Shown here: one piece after another, positions 32,633-41,490 of the stretch
Position numbering within the stretch: position 1 is the first letter of the stretch
Layout: each line of letters begins with the position of its first letter
Origin: JBCBAP01 sp038532435
Lineage (GTDB): Bacteria > Pseudomonadota > Alphaproteobacteria > Rhodobacterales > Rhodobacteraceae
Assembly: GCA_038532435.1 (NCBI GenBank)
Contig: JBCBAP010000008.1
Location: forward strand, 25,091 to 89,090
Direction: 5' to 3'
Length of the DNA stretch: 64,000 nt
Notes under the pieces: generated by a model
What the model was told of the DNA's origin: nothing
The model's database searches: none
Seen by the model: only the letters and a program-made list of their open reading frames with translations
Made by a program: the position numbers and the translations under genes

Positions 32633-32636
32633 TGTT

Positions 32637-32667
32637 TTGTGATCACTGAATATTTGGTTGTGATCAC
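32637..32667. promoter_or_regulatory. Two TTGTGATCAC sites 21 bp apart upstream of sdhC
   Basis: TTGTGATCAC occurs at 32637-32646 and again at 32658-32667, each containing the palindrome GTGATCAC. The start-to-start distance of 21 bp is two helical turns, so two dimers could bind the same DNA face. The pair begins 5 bp after the metallopeptidase stop and lies about 165 bp before sdhC. The two sites could also pair with each other as a hairpin (13-nt loop) ending the upstream transcript. Confidence 0.5.
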
Positions 32668-32829
32668 ATCAACGATAAAGTGTGCCGGTGTGAGCGAGTT
32701 TTCGAAGCAGTTTAAGGACGTGATGCTTTTGCAGCGCAGCGATCTGCGATAGGCTGTTGGAAATAGCTATTTGCCACTAACCCATGTCGCCCCGACCGGG
32801 GCTGACACAGGACCGTGAAAGGGAGCCTC

Positions 32830-33216
32830 ATGGCCGACGTCAACCGCGGCAATCGCCCGTTGTCCCCCCACCTGACCATCTACCGTCCGCAGATCACGTC
32901 GATGCTGTCGATCCTGATGCGGATAACCGGTGTCGGCCTGACCCTGGGATCCCTGCTCACGGTCTGGTGGTTCCTCGCGGCGGCGACCGGCCCGGAATAC
33001 TATGACTATGTGAACGGGATCGTGACGAGCTGGTTTGGCGGTCTCATCATGCTCGGTTCCCTTTGGGCGCTCTGGTACCATTTCTGCAACGGGCTGCGGT
33101 ACCTGCTCTGGTTTGAAGCGAAGCATTTCGACGTCGACAAGGTGACAAAGAGTGGTCAGGTGGTCGTGGCAGCCTCCCTGATCCTCACGCTCCTGACGCT
33201 CATCATCATTCTGTAA
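32830..33216 (+). CDS. sdhC: Succinate dehydrogenase cytochrome b556 subunit
   Basis: Membrane anchor subunit binding haem b and ubiquinone in complex II. The 128-residue protein has RPLSPHLTIYRPQITSMLSILMRITG at the N-terminus and the haem-ligand His in WALWYHFCNGLRYLLW, with three membrane helices. ATG at 32830 (MADVNRGNRPLSPH) is preferred to 32815. First gene of the sdh operon; the preceding region carries twin palindromes. Confidence 0.96.
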   Translation: MADVNRGNRPLSPHLTIYRPQITSMLSILMRITGVGLTLGSLLTVWWFLAAATGPEYYDYVNGIVTSWFGGLIMLGSLWALWYHFCNGLRYLLWFEAKHFDVDKVTKSGQVVVAASLILTLLTLIIIL

Positions 33217-33229
33217 GGCGGAGGCACCG

Positions 33230-33610
33230 ATGCAGTACCTGACCGACCGCAAGCGCACCACCGGCCTCGGCTCCGCCAAGGACGGGACGGAACATCTCTG
33301 GCAGACCAAGGTAACGTCCGTCGCCCTCGTGATCCTGACGCCGCTCTTCATCTTCATGTTCGGCGCCCACCTGGGCAAGGACCATGCAACCGTGATGGCG
33401 GTCTACTCCAATCCGGTGATTGCGATCATCGCGATCCTGATGATCCTCGTGAGCTTCTACCACCTCAAGCTTGGGCTGCAGCTTGTCATCGAGGACTATG
33501 TGCATGCCCCCGTGTGGCGGAACGCCGCCATGCTTGGAAACATCTTCCTGTGCTACGCAGCTATGGCGGCTGGCACCTTCGCCATCGCCAAGATCGCCTT
33601 CGGCGCCTGA
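33230..33610 (+). CDS. sdhD: Succinate dehydrogenase hydrophobic membrane anchor
   Basis: Second membrane subunit of complex II. The 126 residues begin MQYLTDRKRTTGLGSAKDGTEHLWQ, typical for alphaproteobacterial SdhD, with three helices and the haem/quinone-side HLKLGLQLVIEDYVH (SFYHLKLG His). It lies 13 bp after sdhC, with a GGAGG-like site. Confidence 0.95.
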   Translation: MQYLTDRKRTTGLGSAKDGTEHLWQTKVTSVALVILTPLFIFMFGAHLGKDHATVMAVYSNPVIAIIAILMILVSFYHLKLGLQLVIEDYVHAPVWRNAAMLGNIFLCYAAMAAGTFAIAKIAFGA

Positions 33611-33625
33611 GCTACGGAGAGCCCA

Positions 33626-35434
33626 ATGACCGCATACGAGTATATCGATCACGAATATGACGTCGTCGTCGTGGGTGCCGGCGGCTCCGGCCTGCGGGCA
33701 ACCCTCGGTATGGCGGAGCAGGGCCTGCGAACGGCCTGCATCACCAAGGTCTTTCCGACCCGCTCCCACACGGTTGCGGCCCAGGGCGGGATCGCGGCGA
33801 GCCTGTCGAACATGGGGCCGGACCACTGGCAGTGGCACATGTATGACACGGTAAAGGGGTCCGACTGGCTTGGCGACACGGACGCAATGGAGTACCTCGC
33901 CCGTGAGGCGCCCAAGGCCGTCTATGAGCTGGAACATTATGGCGTGCCGTTCTCCCGGACGGAGGAGGGCACGATCTATCAGCGCCCCTTCGGCGGCCAC
34001 ACAACCGAGTTCGGCGAGGGCCCGCCGGTGCAGCGGACCTGCGCCGCGGCGGACCGGACCGGGCACGCGATCCTTCACACGCTCTACGGCCAGAGCCTGA
34101 AGAACAACGCGGAATTCTACATCGAGTATTTCGCCATCGATCTGATCATGGATGATGATGGCGCCTGCATCGGCGTTATCGCGTGGAAGCTCGACGACGG
34201 CACGATCCACCGCTTCTCCGCCAAGATGACGGTGCTCGCGACCGGCGGCTACGGCCGGGCCTACTTCTCCGCCACCTCCGCGCACACCTGCACCGGGGAC
34301 GGCGGCGGCATGGTCGCCCGTCAGGGTCTGCCGCTTCAGGACATGGAGTTCGTCCAGTTCCACCCGACCGGCATCTACGGTGCAGGCTGCCTGATCACCG
34401 AAGGCGCGCGGGGTGAGGGCGGGTATCTCACGAATTCGGAGGGCGAGCGGTTCATGGAACGCTACGCGCCGACCTACAAGGATCTCGCAAGCCGCGACGT
34501 CGTCTCCCGCTGCATGACCATGGAGATCAGGGACGGGCGCGGTGTCGGCAAGGATGGTGACCATATCCACCTCCATCTCGATCACCTGCCGCCCGAAACA
34601 CTCGCAGAGCGGCTGCCCGGCATCTCCGAAAGCGCGCGGATCTTCGCGGGTGTTGACGTGCGTAAGGAACCGATCCCGGTTCTGCCCACTGTCCACTACA
34701 ACATGGGCGGCATCCCCACGAACTACATGGGCGAGGTGCTCAGCCCCACGTCGGACAATCCCGATCGTGTACTGCCGGGTCTGATGGCCGTTGGTGAGGC
34801 GGGCTGCGCGTCCGTCCACGGCGCGAACCGGCTTGGCTCGAATTCCCTGATCGACCTCGTGGTCTTCGGCCGCGCGGCGGCGATCCGGGCGGGAGAGGTC
34901 GTGGATCCGTCCACCGCTATCCCTTCGATCAACGAAAAGTCCGTCACCAAGGCGATGGACCGGTTCGACACGCTCCGCCACGCAGCGGGCTCCACCGGCA
35001 CCGCGGAGTTGCGGCTGAACATGCAGCGCGCCATGCAGGCGGACGCAGCGGTCTTCCGCACCGACAAGACCCTCTCGGAGGGATGCGCGAAGATGTCCGA
35101 GGTTGCAGAGGGGATGGATGACATCCAGGTCGCCGACCGGTCGCTCATCTGGAACTCCGACCTCATGGAGACCCTGGAGCTCGACAACCTGATGCCGAAC
35201 GCGCTCACCACCGTCTACTCAGCCGAAGCGCGTAAGGAGAGCCGGGGCGCCCACGCGCACGAGGACTACCCGGACCGAGACGATTCCAACTGGCGTAAGC
35301 ATACGCTGGGCTGGATGGACGGGACCACGAAAGTCAAACTCGACTATCGGCCCGTTCACCTCGATCCGCTGACAAGCCACAACGAGGGCGGCATCGACCT
35401 CAACAAGATTGCGCCCAAGGCCCGGGTGTACTGA
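33626..35434 (+). CDS. sdhA: Succinate dehydrogenase flavoprotein subunit
   Basis: Catalytic subunit that oxidises succinate to fumarate. The 602-residue protein has the dinucleotide fold VVVVGAGGSGLRA, the covalent FAD His48 in TRSHTVAAQGG, the substrate-binding QFHPTGIYGAG and HTCTGDGGGM, and GCASVHGANRLGSNSL. Full length. Its stop is followed after 4 bp by a methyltransferase gene rather than by sdhB. Confidence 0.98.
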   Translation: MTAYEYIDHEYDVVVVGAGGSGLRATLGMAEQGLRTACITKVFPTRSHTVAAQGGIAASLSNMGPDHWQWHMYDTVKGSDWLGDTDAMEYLAREAPKAVYELEHYGVPFSRTEEGTIYQRPFGGHTTEFGEGPPVQRTCAAADRTGHAILHTLYGQSLKNNAEFYIEYFAIDLIMDDDGACIGVIAWKLDDGTIHRFSAKMTVLATGGYGRAYFSATSAHTCTGDGGGMVARQGLPLQDMEFVQFHPTGIYGAGCLITEGARGEGGYLTNSEGERFMERYAPTYKDLASRDVVSRCMTMEIRDGRGVGKDGDHIHLHLDHLPPETLAERLPGISESARIFAGVDVRKEPIPVLPTVHYNMGGIPTNYMGEVLSPTSDNPDRVLPGLMAVGEAGCASVHGANRLGSNSLIDLVVFGRAAAIRAGEVVDPSTAIPSINEKSVTKAMDRFDTLRHAAGSTGTAELRLNMQRAMQADAAVFRTDKTLSEGCAKMSEVAEGMDDIQVADRSLIWNSDLMETLELDNLMPNALTTVYSAEARKESRGAHAHEDYPDRDDSNWRKHTLGWMDGTTKVKLDYRPVHLDPLTSHNEGGIDLNKIAPKARVY

Positions 35435-35438
35435 CGAC

Positions 35439-36086
35439 ATGCTGCGGCTGTTCAAAAAGAAAAAGCCAAAGCAGAAGAAGACATTCGTCTCCTCCGAATA
35501 TTGGGAAAACCGGTATCGGGAGGGGCGAAACTCCGGCGCAGGCTCCTATGGCCGCCTCGCCGCCTACAAGGCCGACTATCTCAATGATTTCGTCACGCGA
35601 CACGGCGTGAACAGCGTCATCGAGTTCGGCTGTGGGGACAGTGCGCAGCTCTCGCTCTACGACTTCCCGACCTATGCCGGAGTTGACGTCTCACCCAGCG
35701 CCGTTGCCATGTGCGCCGAACGGTTCGCGGGCACCTCGGCATGGTCCTTCCATCACACCGACAATCCACACGGTTACGACGAGACCTTCGATCTCGCGAT
35801 CTCCATCGATGTGATTTATCACCTGATCGAGGATGCTGTTTTCGACCGTTACATGACGGACCTGTTCGATCATGCCGGCCGCTTTGTGGTTATCTACGCG
35901 TCGGACAAGGATGCCTCCACCCCGAATGAGCATGTCCGCCACCGCAAGTTCTCCGACTGGATCGCCGCACACCGCCCGGACTGGCTGGAGATCGACAGGG
36001 CGGAGCATCCCTACCCGTTCGATCCGGAAGACCCGGACAACACATCGTTCGCCCGATTCGTCGCCTACGAAAAGGTGTCCGCATGA
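35439..36086 (+). CDS. SAM-dependent methyltransferase inserted in the sdh operon
   Basis: A 215-residue class I methyltransferase. The N-terminus is very basic (LFKKKKPKQKK), then SSEYWENRYREG and motif I VIEFGCGDSAQL (about 60-71). YAGVDVSPSAVAMC supplies the motif II acid, and FDLAISIDVIYHLIED corresponds to motif IV. WENRY-type openings are common in small-molecule and sugar methyltransferases. ATG at 35439 starts 5 bp after the sdhA stop; its own stop overlaps the next start (ATGA). Substrate unknown, but the adjacent glycosyltransferase suggests a glycan. Confidence 0.82.
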   Translation: MLRLFKKKKPKQKKTFVSSEYWENRYREGRNSGAGSYGRLAAYKADYLNDFVTRHGVNSVIEFGCGDSAQLSLYDFPTYAGVDVSPSAVAMCAERFAGTSAWSFHHTDNPHGYDETFDLAISIDVIYHLIEDAVFDRYMTDLFDHAGRFVVIYASDKDASTPNEHVRHRKFSDWIAAHRPDWLEIDRAEHPYPFDPEDPDNTSFARFVAYEKVSA

Positions 36087-36817
36087 TCGTCGCCAATCTT
36101 GCGACCTATCCACCGCGGCGGGAGAACCTCGCCCCCGTGATCGACGCGATTGCGCCGCAGGTCGACCGGCTCAATATCGTGTTCAACCAGTATGAAACCT
36201 TGCCGGAGGAGGCGACCCGGGCTGCGAACATAAATCCGATCATTCCGACCGAGGACACCAAGGATGTCGGCAAATTCTATCCTGAAGTCACCGACGAGGA
36301 CCTCGTTTTCCTGATCGATGACGACATGATCTATCCGGACACCTACGTGGATTTCGTGCGAGACGCAGTCGCACCCTACGCGGGCAAGGGCTTCGTTGCG
36401 GGCTTCCACGGCTCACTCTACAAGCGCCCCCGTCTGAAGACCCTCTTTCGTCCCTTCGTCGAACGGCGGAAGGTCTATTTCTTCAAGAGCCGGCTGCGGG
36501 AAGCCATCGTGGTCGACCAGGTCGCAACCAACGCCGCGGTTCTTCCCGGCAGTGCGATGCCGCCCTATGCATACATGCGGGACAGCCAGAAGTTCGTCGA
36601 CGTTCGTTTGGCCAAATGGTCCCATGAGCACGGACACCCCCACATCTGCCTCGCGCGCGAAGATCATTTCCTCGACGACATCCTGTTCGATGAGACGATC
36701 TATGCGGACTTCACGCTGAAGAACCACGCACACGTCACGCGGGAGGTGAAGACCTACGCGTTTCGCACCCCCGGACGCGGGAAGCCTGCGGCGCTGCTGA
36801 TGGGGGGTGGGCGGTGA
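36083..36817 (+). CDS. GT2-like glycosyltransferase inserted in the sdh operon
   Basis: A 244-residue protein. It begins VANLATYPPRRENLAPVIDAI, then DRLNIVFNQYE, and has the acidic metal-binding triplet LVFLIDDDMIYPDTYV (D79-D81). The segment LAREDHFLDDILFDE may provide the catalytic base, with basic patches between. This order suits a GT-A glycosyltransferase related to family 2, though some segments are unusual. No signal peptide. The ATG overlaps the methyltransferase stop, and the lipoprotein ATG overlaps its stop by 1 bp (TGATG), so all are coupled. Confidence 0.72.
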   Translation: MIVANLATYPPRRENLAPVIDAIAPQVDRLNIVFNQYETLPEEATRAANINPIIPTEDTKDVGKFYPEVTDEDLVFLIDDDMIYPDTYVDFVRDAVAPYAGKGFVAGFHGSLYKRPRLKTLFRPFVERRKVYFFKSRLREAIVVDQVATNAAVLPGSAMPPYAYMRDSQKFVDVRLAKWSHEHGHPHICLAREDHFLDDILFDETIYADFTLKNHAHVTREVKTYAFRTPGRGKPAALLMGGGR

Positions 36818-37161
36818 TGGCTCGGATGCATACCCGCTGTCTGACGGCGTTCCTGCTCACCGGCGCGCTCACGGCGTGCGCAGGACAAGAGACGCAGCCG
36901 GACCCCGGCCCGGCGGCCGAACAGGCGGCCCTCGATGTCGTCTCGGACCGCTTTCCGCTGATCGATGGGGAGCCTGTGGCCCGCTGCATCCGGGACAACG
37001 CGACCTTCGGCGAGCAGCTGACCCTCGCAAAGGCAGCACTCACCGGCGTGACCACAGAGACCGTCGAGACCGCGCTGACCGTCGCTCAGCGCCCTGATGC
37101 ACAGACCTGCATCATCGACAATGGAATTCCAGCCGCGCTCGCCGCGCTGATCGGAGGATAG
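36817..37161 (+). CDS. Small lipoprotein between sdhA and sdhB
   Basis: A 114-residue lipoprotein precursor. The signal sequence ends in the lipobox LTAC (Cys21), followed by a Pro-rich linker. Two further cysteines (VARCIRDN, AQTCIIDNG) probably form a disulfide across a helical domain with ATFGEQLTLAKAAL. ATG at 36817 overlaps the glycosyltransferase stop; a GTG at 36814 is the alternative. The sdhB ATG is 2 bp past its stop. A small lipoprotein at this place is, as I recall, common in Roseobacter sdh operons; function unknown. Confidence 0.8.
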   Translation: MARMHTRCLTAFLLTGALTACAGQETQPDPGPAAEQAALDVVSDRFPLIDGEPVARCIRDNATFGEQLTLAKAALTGVTTETVETALTVAQRPDAQTCIIDNGIPAALAALIGG

Positions 37162-37163
37162 AC

Positions 37164-37946
37164 ATGGTTGAATTCGCGCTTCCCAAGAACTCGCAGATCA
37201 CGACCGGGAAGACCTGGCCGAAGCCGGAGGGGGCGAAGAACGTCCGCGCCTTCAAGATCTACCGTTTCGATCCGGACAGCGGGGATAATCCGCGGGTCGA
37301 CACCTACTTCCTCGATCTCGACGATTGCGGGCCGATGGTCCTGGATGCGCTCATCAAGATCAAGAACGAGGTCGACCCGACACTCACCTTCCGCCGCTCC
37401 TGCCGGGAGGGGATCTGCGGCTCCTGCGCGATGAACATCGGCGGGATCAACACGCTCGCTTGCATCCACGGCATCGACGAGGCGCCGAAGGGTGATATCG
37501 CAGTCTATCCGCTGCCGCACATGCCGGTGATCAAGGATCTCATCCCCGATCTCACCCATTTCTACGCCCAGCATGCGAGCATCATGCCCTGGCTCGAGAC
37601 CAAGACCAACCGGCCCGCGAAGGAGTGGCGCCAGTCCATCGAGGATCGCAAGAAGCTCGACGGCCTTTACGAGTGCGTCATGTGCGCGAGCTGCTCCACC
37701 GCTTGCCCCTCCTATTGGTGGAACGGCGACCGGTATCTGGGCCCGGCAGCCCTCCTTCACGCGTACCGCTGGATCATCGACAGCCGGGACGAGGCTACGG
37801 GTGAGCGGCTCGACGATCTGGAGGATCCGTTCAAGCTCTACCGCTGTCACACGATCATGAACTGTGCGAAGACCTGCCCGAAGGGTCTGAACCCGGCCAA
37901 GGCCATTGCCGAGGTCAAGAAGATGATGATCGAACGGCGGCTCTGA
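37164..37946 (+). CDS. sdhB: Succinate dehydrogenase iron-sulfur subunit
   Basis: Passes electrons from SdhA to quinone. The 260 residues contain the [2Fe-2S] site RRSCREGICGSCAMNI...LAC, the [4Fe-4S] site YECVMCASCSTACPSYWW and the [3Fe-4S] site YRCHTIMNCAKTCPKGLNPAKA. It is the last gene of the sdh run, separated from sdhA by three genes that occupy 1.7 kb, each overlapping or nearly abutting the next. Confidence 0.98.
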   Translation: MVEFALPKNSQITTGKTWPKPEGAKNVRAFKIYRFDPDSGDNPRVDTYFLDLDDCGPMVLDALIKIKNEVDPTLTFRRSCREGICGSCAMNIGGINTLACIHGIDEAPKGDIAVYPLPHMPVIKDLIPDLTHFYAQHASIMPWLETKTNRPAKEWRQSIEDRKKLDGLYECVMCASCSTACPSYWWNGDRYLGPAALLHAYRWIIDSRDEATGERLDDLEDPFKLYRCHTIMNCAKTCPKGLNPAKAIAEVKKMMIERRL

Positions 37947-38060
37947 AGAGCTGCCGCTGCCCGCCGCCACACCAAAGATGCGGGGCTCCGTGCGTTCGAA
38001 AACGAAACGCCCGGGGCCTCTTCTTCTGGCCGGAAATATCCCCGCCGGAGGCGTCGACCT

Positions 38061-39308
38061 CTACACGATCAGCCCGACCAGATCCGCGTTGTCCGTAATG
38101 TCCTGATAGGCGATGCCGCTCGCGGTCATGCGGGCACAAAGCCGCGGAAAGTTCTCCGGCGCGTCGCTGTCGATCCCGATGAGGACGGACCCGAAGTTGC
38201 GCGCGCTCTTCTTGAGATATTCGAACCGGAAGATGTCGTCGTTTGGGCCGAGCAGCCCCAGAAAATCCTTCAGCGCTCCGGGGCGCTGAGGCATGCGCAA
38301 CACGTAGTACTTCTTCAGTCCGCGGAAGCGCAGCGCACGTTCCTTCACATCCGGCAGGCGTTCGAAGTCGAAATTGCCTCCGGACGCGACGCAGACCACG
38401 GTTTTGCCCGCAATCTCCTCCCGCAGATCCTGAAGGACGTCGATGGCAAGCGCGCCCGCGGGCTCCAGCACGATGCCCTCCACATTGAGCATTTCGATCA
38501 TGGTGCCGCAGACCCGGTCCTCCGGCGGGGTGAGCACCTGAGCCGGAAACACGCGGGAGAGGGCTGCGAAGGTTTCCTGGCCGATCCGGGCCACGGCCGC
38601 CCCGTCGACGAATCCGTCGATCTCCGGCAGCGTGACCGGCATGCCCTCCTCGACCGCGCGCTTGAGCGAGGCCGCCCCGGCAGGTTCGACATAGCGGAGC
38701 TCTGTCGCCTCCTCGCGGGAGGAGAGCAGTCTGGTCGCCCCCGCCGACAGCCCGCCGCCCCCGACCGGAAGGATCATCATGTCCGGCGCGCGGCCGAGCG
38801 CCTCAAGAACTTCAAGAGTGACCGTCGCCTGTCCTTCGATGATGTCCGGCGCATCGAAGGGCGGGACGAAACGCGCGCCGCTCTCCTCCACATAGGCGAG
38901 CGCCGCCGCGAGGCATTCGTCGAAGAAGTCGCCCGTCAGCCTGATCTCCACCGCATCGCCACCGAAGGTTGCGGTCTTGTCGACTTTCTGCTGGGGCGTG
39001 GTGGAGGGCATGAAGATGACACCGCGCACCCCCATCCGCGCGCAACACCACGCAAACCCCTGCGCGTGATTGCCCGCGGAGGCGCACACGAAATCCGTGG
39101 GCGCCTCGTTCTCCTCCAGCGCCTTGGAGAATACGTTGAAGGCCCCTCGGATCTTGTAGCTGCGCACCTCCGTCAGATCCTCCCGCTTGAGGTAGATCTC
39201 CGCGCCATAGCGGTGCGACAGGTACGCGTTGCGCTGGAGCGGCGAGGCAGGAAAGGCCGTGCGCATGCGGGCCATTGCGGCCTCCACGGCCTGGGAATAG
39301 GCGGTCAT
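38061..39308 (-). CDS. ilvA: Threonine ammonia-lyase
   Basis: PLP enzyme that makes 2-oxobutanoate from threonine, the first step to isoleucine. The 415-residue protein has the Schiff-base lysine in EVRSYKIRGAFN, GGGGLSAG (PLP phosphate) and a single C-terminal ACT-like regulatory domain (about 335-410, LRMPQRPGALKDFLGLLGPNDDI). This is the shorter form with one ACT domain, whereas E. coli IlvA has two ACT-like domains. ATG at 39308 follows a GGGAG site. It is convergent with sdhB. Confidence 0.94.
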   Translation of the reverse strand: MTAYSQAVEAAMARMRTAFPASPLQRNAYLSHRYGAEIYLKREDLTEVRSYKIRGAFNVFSKALEENEAPTDFVCASAGNHAQGFAWCCARMGVRGVIFMPSTTPQQKVDKTATFGGDAVEIRLTGDFFDECLAAALAYVEESGARFVPPFDAPDIIEGQATVTLEVLEALGRAPDMMILPVGGGGLSAGATRLLSSREEATELRYVEPAGAASLKRAVEEGMPVTLPEIDGFVDGAAVARIGQETFAALSRVFPAQVLTPPEDRVCGTMIEMLNVEGIVLEPAGALAIDVLQDLREEIAGKTVVCVASGGNFDFERLPDVKERALRFRGLKKYYVLRMPQRPGALKDFLGLLGPNDDIFRFEYLKKSARNFGSVLIGIDSDAPENFPRLCARMTASGIAYQDITDNADLVGLIV

Positions 39309-39511
39309 TCGGGGCTCCCAATCTGGATCGGGTGGGGGTAGCGCAGCCGGCCCCATCAGGCAAGCGGGGGCACCGCCGCTGATCTGCGACCGGACCGCGG
39401 AGCGGGACCGCCGCCGCTGACCACGACCGGGGCGAGACGTTCGTGTGCGCGGCGCGACGATCCTTTCCCGGCCAACCAGTACCAGACATCGGTCGGCCAC
39501 CATCCGGCTCC

Positions 39512-40615
39512 TTACGCGCTCCGGCCCCCCACCCAATCCTCGGACTGCATCTCGTGAAGGCGGGAAGCGGTACGTTCGAACTCGAACGCGCCGGTTCCTT
39601 CGGGATAGAGCGCGTCGGGCTCCGCCGCGGCACTCGCGATCAGCCTGACCCGCGCCTCATAAAGCGCGTCGATCAACGTGACGAAGCGTTTCGCTTCATT
39701 GGCCTTGGCCGGCGACAGGATCGGTATGTCCTCGACAAAGAGGGTGTTCACCGCCTCCGCAATCGCGAGGTAATCCGCCGGCCCCAGAGGTTTCGCACAA
39801 AAATCCGCAAAGCTCCCCCGGCCGATCCCGTTGCGGAAGTGGCGGATGGTCACTTCTCGCCCCGTGACCATCAGGATGCGGGGCGCGCCAGGTCCCCCGG
39901 CCAGATCGGTCCAGAGCGCATCGATTTCCGCCGCATGACCCCGCCCGGCGAAATAGACCCGCTGCCCCGTGAGCCGCCCCAGCCGGTGGTCCGTCGCGCT
40001 CGCCAGTTCATAGACGTCGAGCTTCTCTTTGATCATTGCGATGAAGGGCAAGAAGAGGTCGCGGTTCAGACCGTCCTTGTAGAGGTCGTCCGGATGCCGG
40101 TTAGAGGTTGTAACAATGATGACGCCGCGGGCGAAAAGCTTCTCGAACAGCCGTCCGACCAACATCGCGTCGGTGATGTCGGTGACTTGCATCTCGTCGA
40201 AACACAGCAGATGGGCCTGCTTTGCGACGCGGGCGGCGACCGGCTCGATCGGATCCTCGACGCCTTCCTTCCGCGCAAGTCCGATGGAGGCGTGCACTTC
40301 CTGCATGAAAGCATGGAAATGCACCCGACGTTTCGCCTCCAGCGGCGCATGGTCGAAGAAAAGGTCCATCAGCATGGACTTGCCGCGCCCCACTCCACCA
40401 TAGACATAGAGGCCCGGCACGCTGGCCTCCTCCGTTTTCTCCCGTCCCCAACCGAACAGGCCAAGGCGCACCTTCTTCGGCTCTGCGGGGCTGTAGCCCT
40501 GCAGCCGCGTATGGAGGAGCTGGAACTTCTCCACCGCCGCACGCTGCGCCGGATCATCGGTGAGCCGGCCATCCGCGATCATCGCGCGATACTGGTGGAG
40601 GGGGCCGTCGGACAT
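39512..40615 (-). CDS. zapE: AFG1/ZapE family ATPase
   Basis: A 367-residue P-loop ATPase. Walker A is GGVGRGKSMLMD (about 73-84) and Walker B LLCFDEMQVTD (D140, E141), followed by the sensor TSNRHPDDLYKDG and the family tail FVTLIDALYEARVRL. ZapE in E. coli is a division-associated ATPase that acts under stress; the yeast homologue Afg1 works in respiratory-complex quality control. Here it lies 203 bp from ilvA and is probably separately transcribed. Confidence 0.93.
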   Translation of the reverse strand: MSDGPLHQYRAMIADGRLTDDPAQRAAVEKFQLLHTRLQGYSPAEPKKVRLGLFGWGREKTEEASVPGLYVYGGVGRGKSMLMDLFFDHAPLEAKRRVHFHAFMQEVHASIGLARKEGVEDPIEPVAARVAKQAHLLCFDEMQVTDITDAMLVGRLFEKLFARGVIIVTTSNRHPDDLYKDGLNRDLFLPFIAMIKEKLDVYELASATDHRLGRLTGQRVYFAGRGHAAEIDALWTDLAGGPGAPRILMVTGREVTIRHFRNGIGRGSFADFCAKPLGPADYLAIAEAVNTLFVEDIPILSPAKANEAKRFVTLIDALYEARVRLIASAAAEPDALYPEGTGAFEFERTASRLHEMQSEDWVGGRSA

Positions 40616-40678
40616 GGAAACCCTGGGAAAGAACTGACGTCCCGCACTCTAGGCCCTTGGCGGGGGGAGGAAAACCGT

Positions 40679-41416
40679 TCAGGCGCGGCGGGCGGACGGT
40701 GCCTCGCCGAAAACCTTGCGATAGGCCCGGCCCAGCGCCTCTGACGACCCGTAGGCGTAGCGGTGGGCGACAGTCTGCACCCGTTCGCCGCGGTCGAGAT
40801 CCTGCCGCGCGAGCGTCAGGCGCCAGATCCGCAGATAGGCGGCTGGCGTCTGCCCGACCGCGGAGAGGAACCGCTCCGCAAACCGGCTCGGTGAAAGACC
40901 GGCGATGCGGGCAAGCTCCCCATTGCGCCACGGGCGCCCGGGCGCGTCATGCATGGCGACGATCGCGCGGGAGATCTGGGGATCCGCAAGGCCGCCGACG
41001 AGGCCGGGCTCCGCCGCCCCCGCCTCGATCTGCCGCCGCATGAGGCGCACGACGATGACCTCCGCCAACCGGTTGAGCACCGATGCGGACCCGCACCGCT
41101 GTGCCCGATGCTCAGCAACCAGCAATGCCGCGAGGGGCGCAAGGTCTCCATCCGCCGGACAATCGATGATCCGGGGAACGGCGGCGAAGAGCGGATTGAG
41201 CGCGCCACACCAATCGACACAGGCGGCAAAGAGCACGTTCGGCGCGCCAGCAGCGACGAGCGGGCAATCCCCCGTCTGGCGCAACACGATCCGCTCCGCC
41301 TCCTCCGCCTCGCCAAGGATCACGAAGTTGGCAGCACTACCATCCGCCGGAGACACGGTCAGCGCGAAGCGGTCCATCAACGCGGAGAGACGATCGGTTC
41401 GGTCAATCGGAGTCAT
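40679..41416 (-). CDS. AraC family transcriptional regulator
   Basis: A 245-residue regulator. The N-terminal part (about 1-140) resembles the cupin_6/AraC-binding domain of effector-sensing AraC proteins. The C-terminal DNA-binding domain has two HTH motifs: NGELARIAGLSPSRFAERF and VQTVAHRYAYGSSEALGRAYRKVFGEAP (family consensus GYxSxxAFxRAFKRxxGxxP). It is divergent from the peroxiredoxin-like gene with 74 bp between starts, so it most likely regulates that gene and itself. Confidence 0.9.
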   Translation of the reverse strand: MTPIDRTDRLSALMDRFALTVSPADGSAANFVILGEAEEAERIVLRQTGDCPLVAAGAPNVLFAACVDWCGALNPLFAAVPRIIDCPADGDLAPLAALLVAEHRAQRCGSASVLNRLAEVIVVRLMRRQIEAGAAEPGLVGGLADPQISRAIVAMHDAPGRPWRNGELARIAGLSPSRFAERFLSAVGQTPAAYLRIWRLTLARQDLDRGERVQTVAHRYAYGSSEALGRAYRKVFGEAPSARRA

Positions 41417-41490
41417 GATCGGTTATTCCGGACAAATCTGATCCATATACCGGATACCATCACGACATCCAGCCAGCAACAGGAGTCATC

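Noticed and set aside
33206..34981. 591-codon frame opposite sdhA, and similar long frames opposite ffh, rpsA and the chemotaxis gene
   Set aside because: All mirror highly conserved genes and show the His/Arg-rich composition of antisense frames in GC-rich DNA.
37955..38035. Possible terminator hairpin between sdhB and ilvA
   Set aside because: Only an interrupted stem (GCGTTCG/CGAAACGC with a bulge) and no clear T-run could be drawn.
41417..41490. Imperfect TATTCCGG / CCGGATA repeat between the AraC and peroxiredoxin-like genes
   Set aside because: AraC proteins usually bind direct repeats; the inverted match is short and has an extra base. Too weak to list as an operator.
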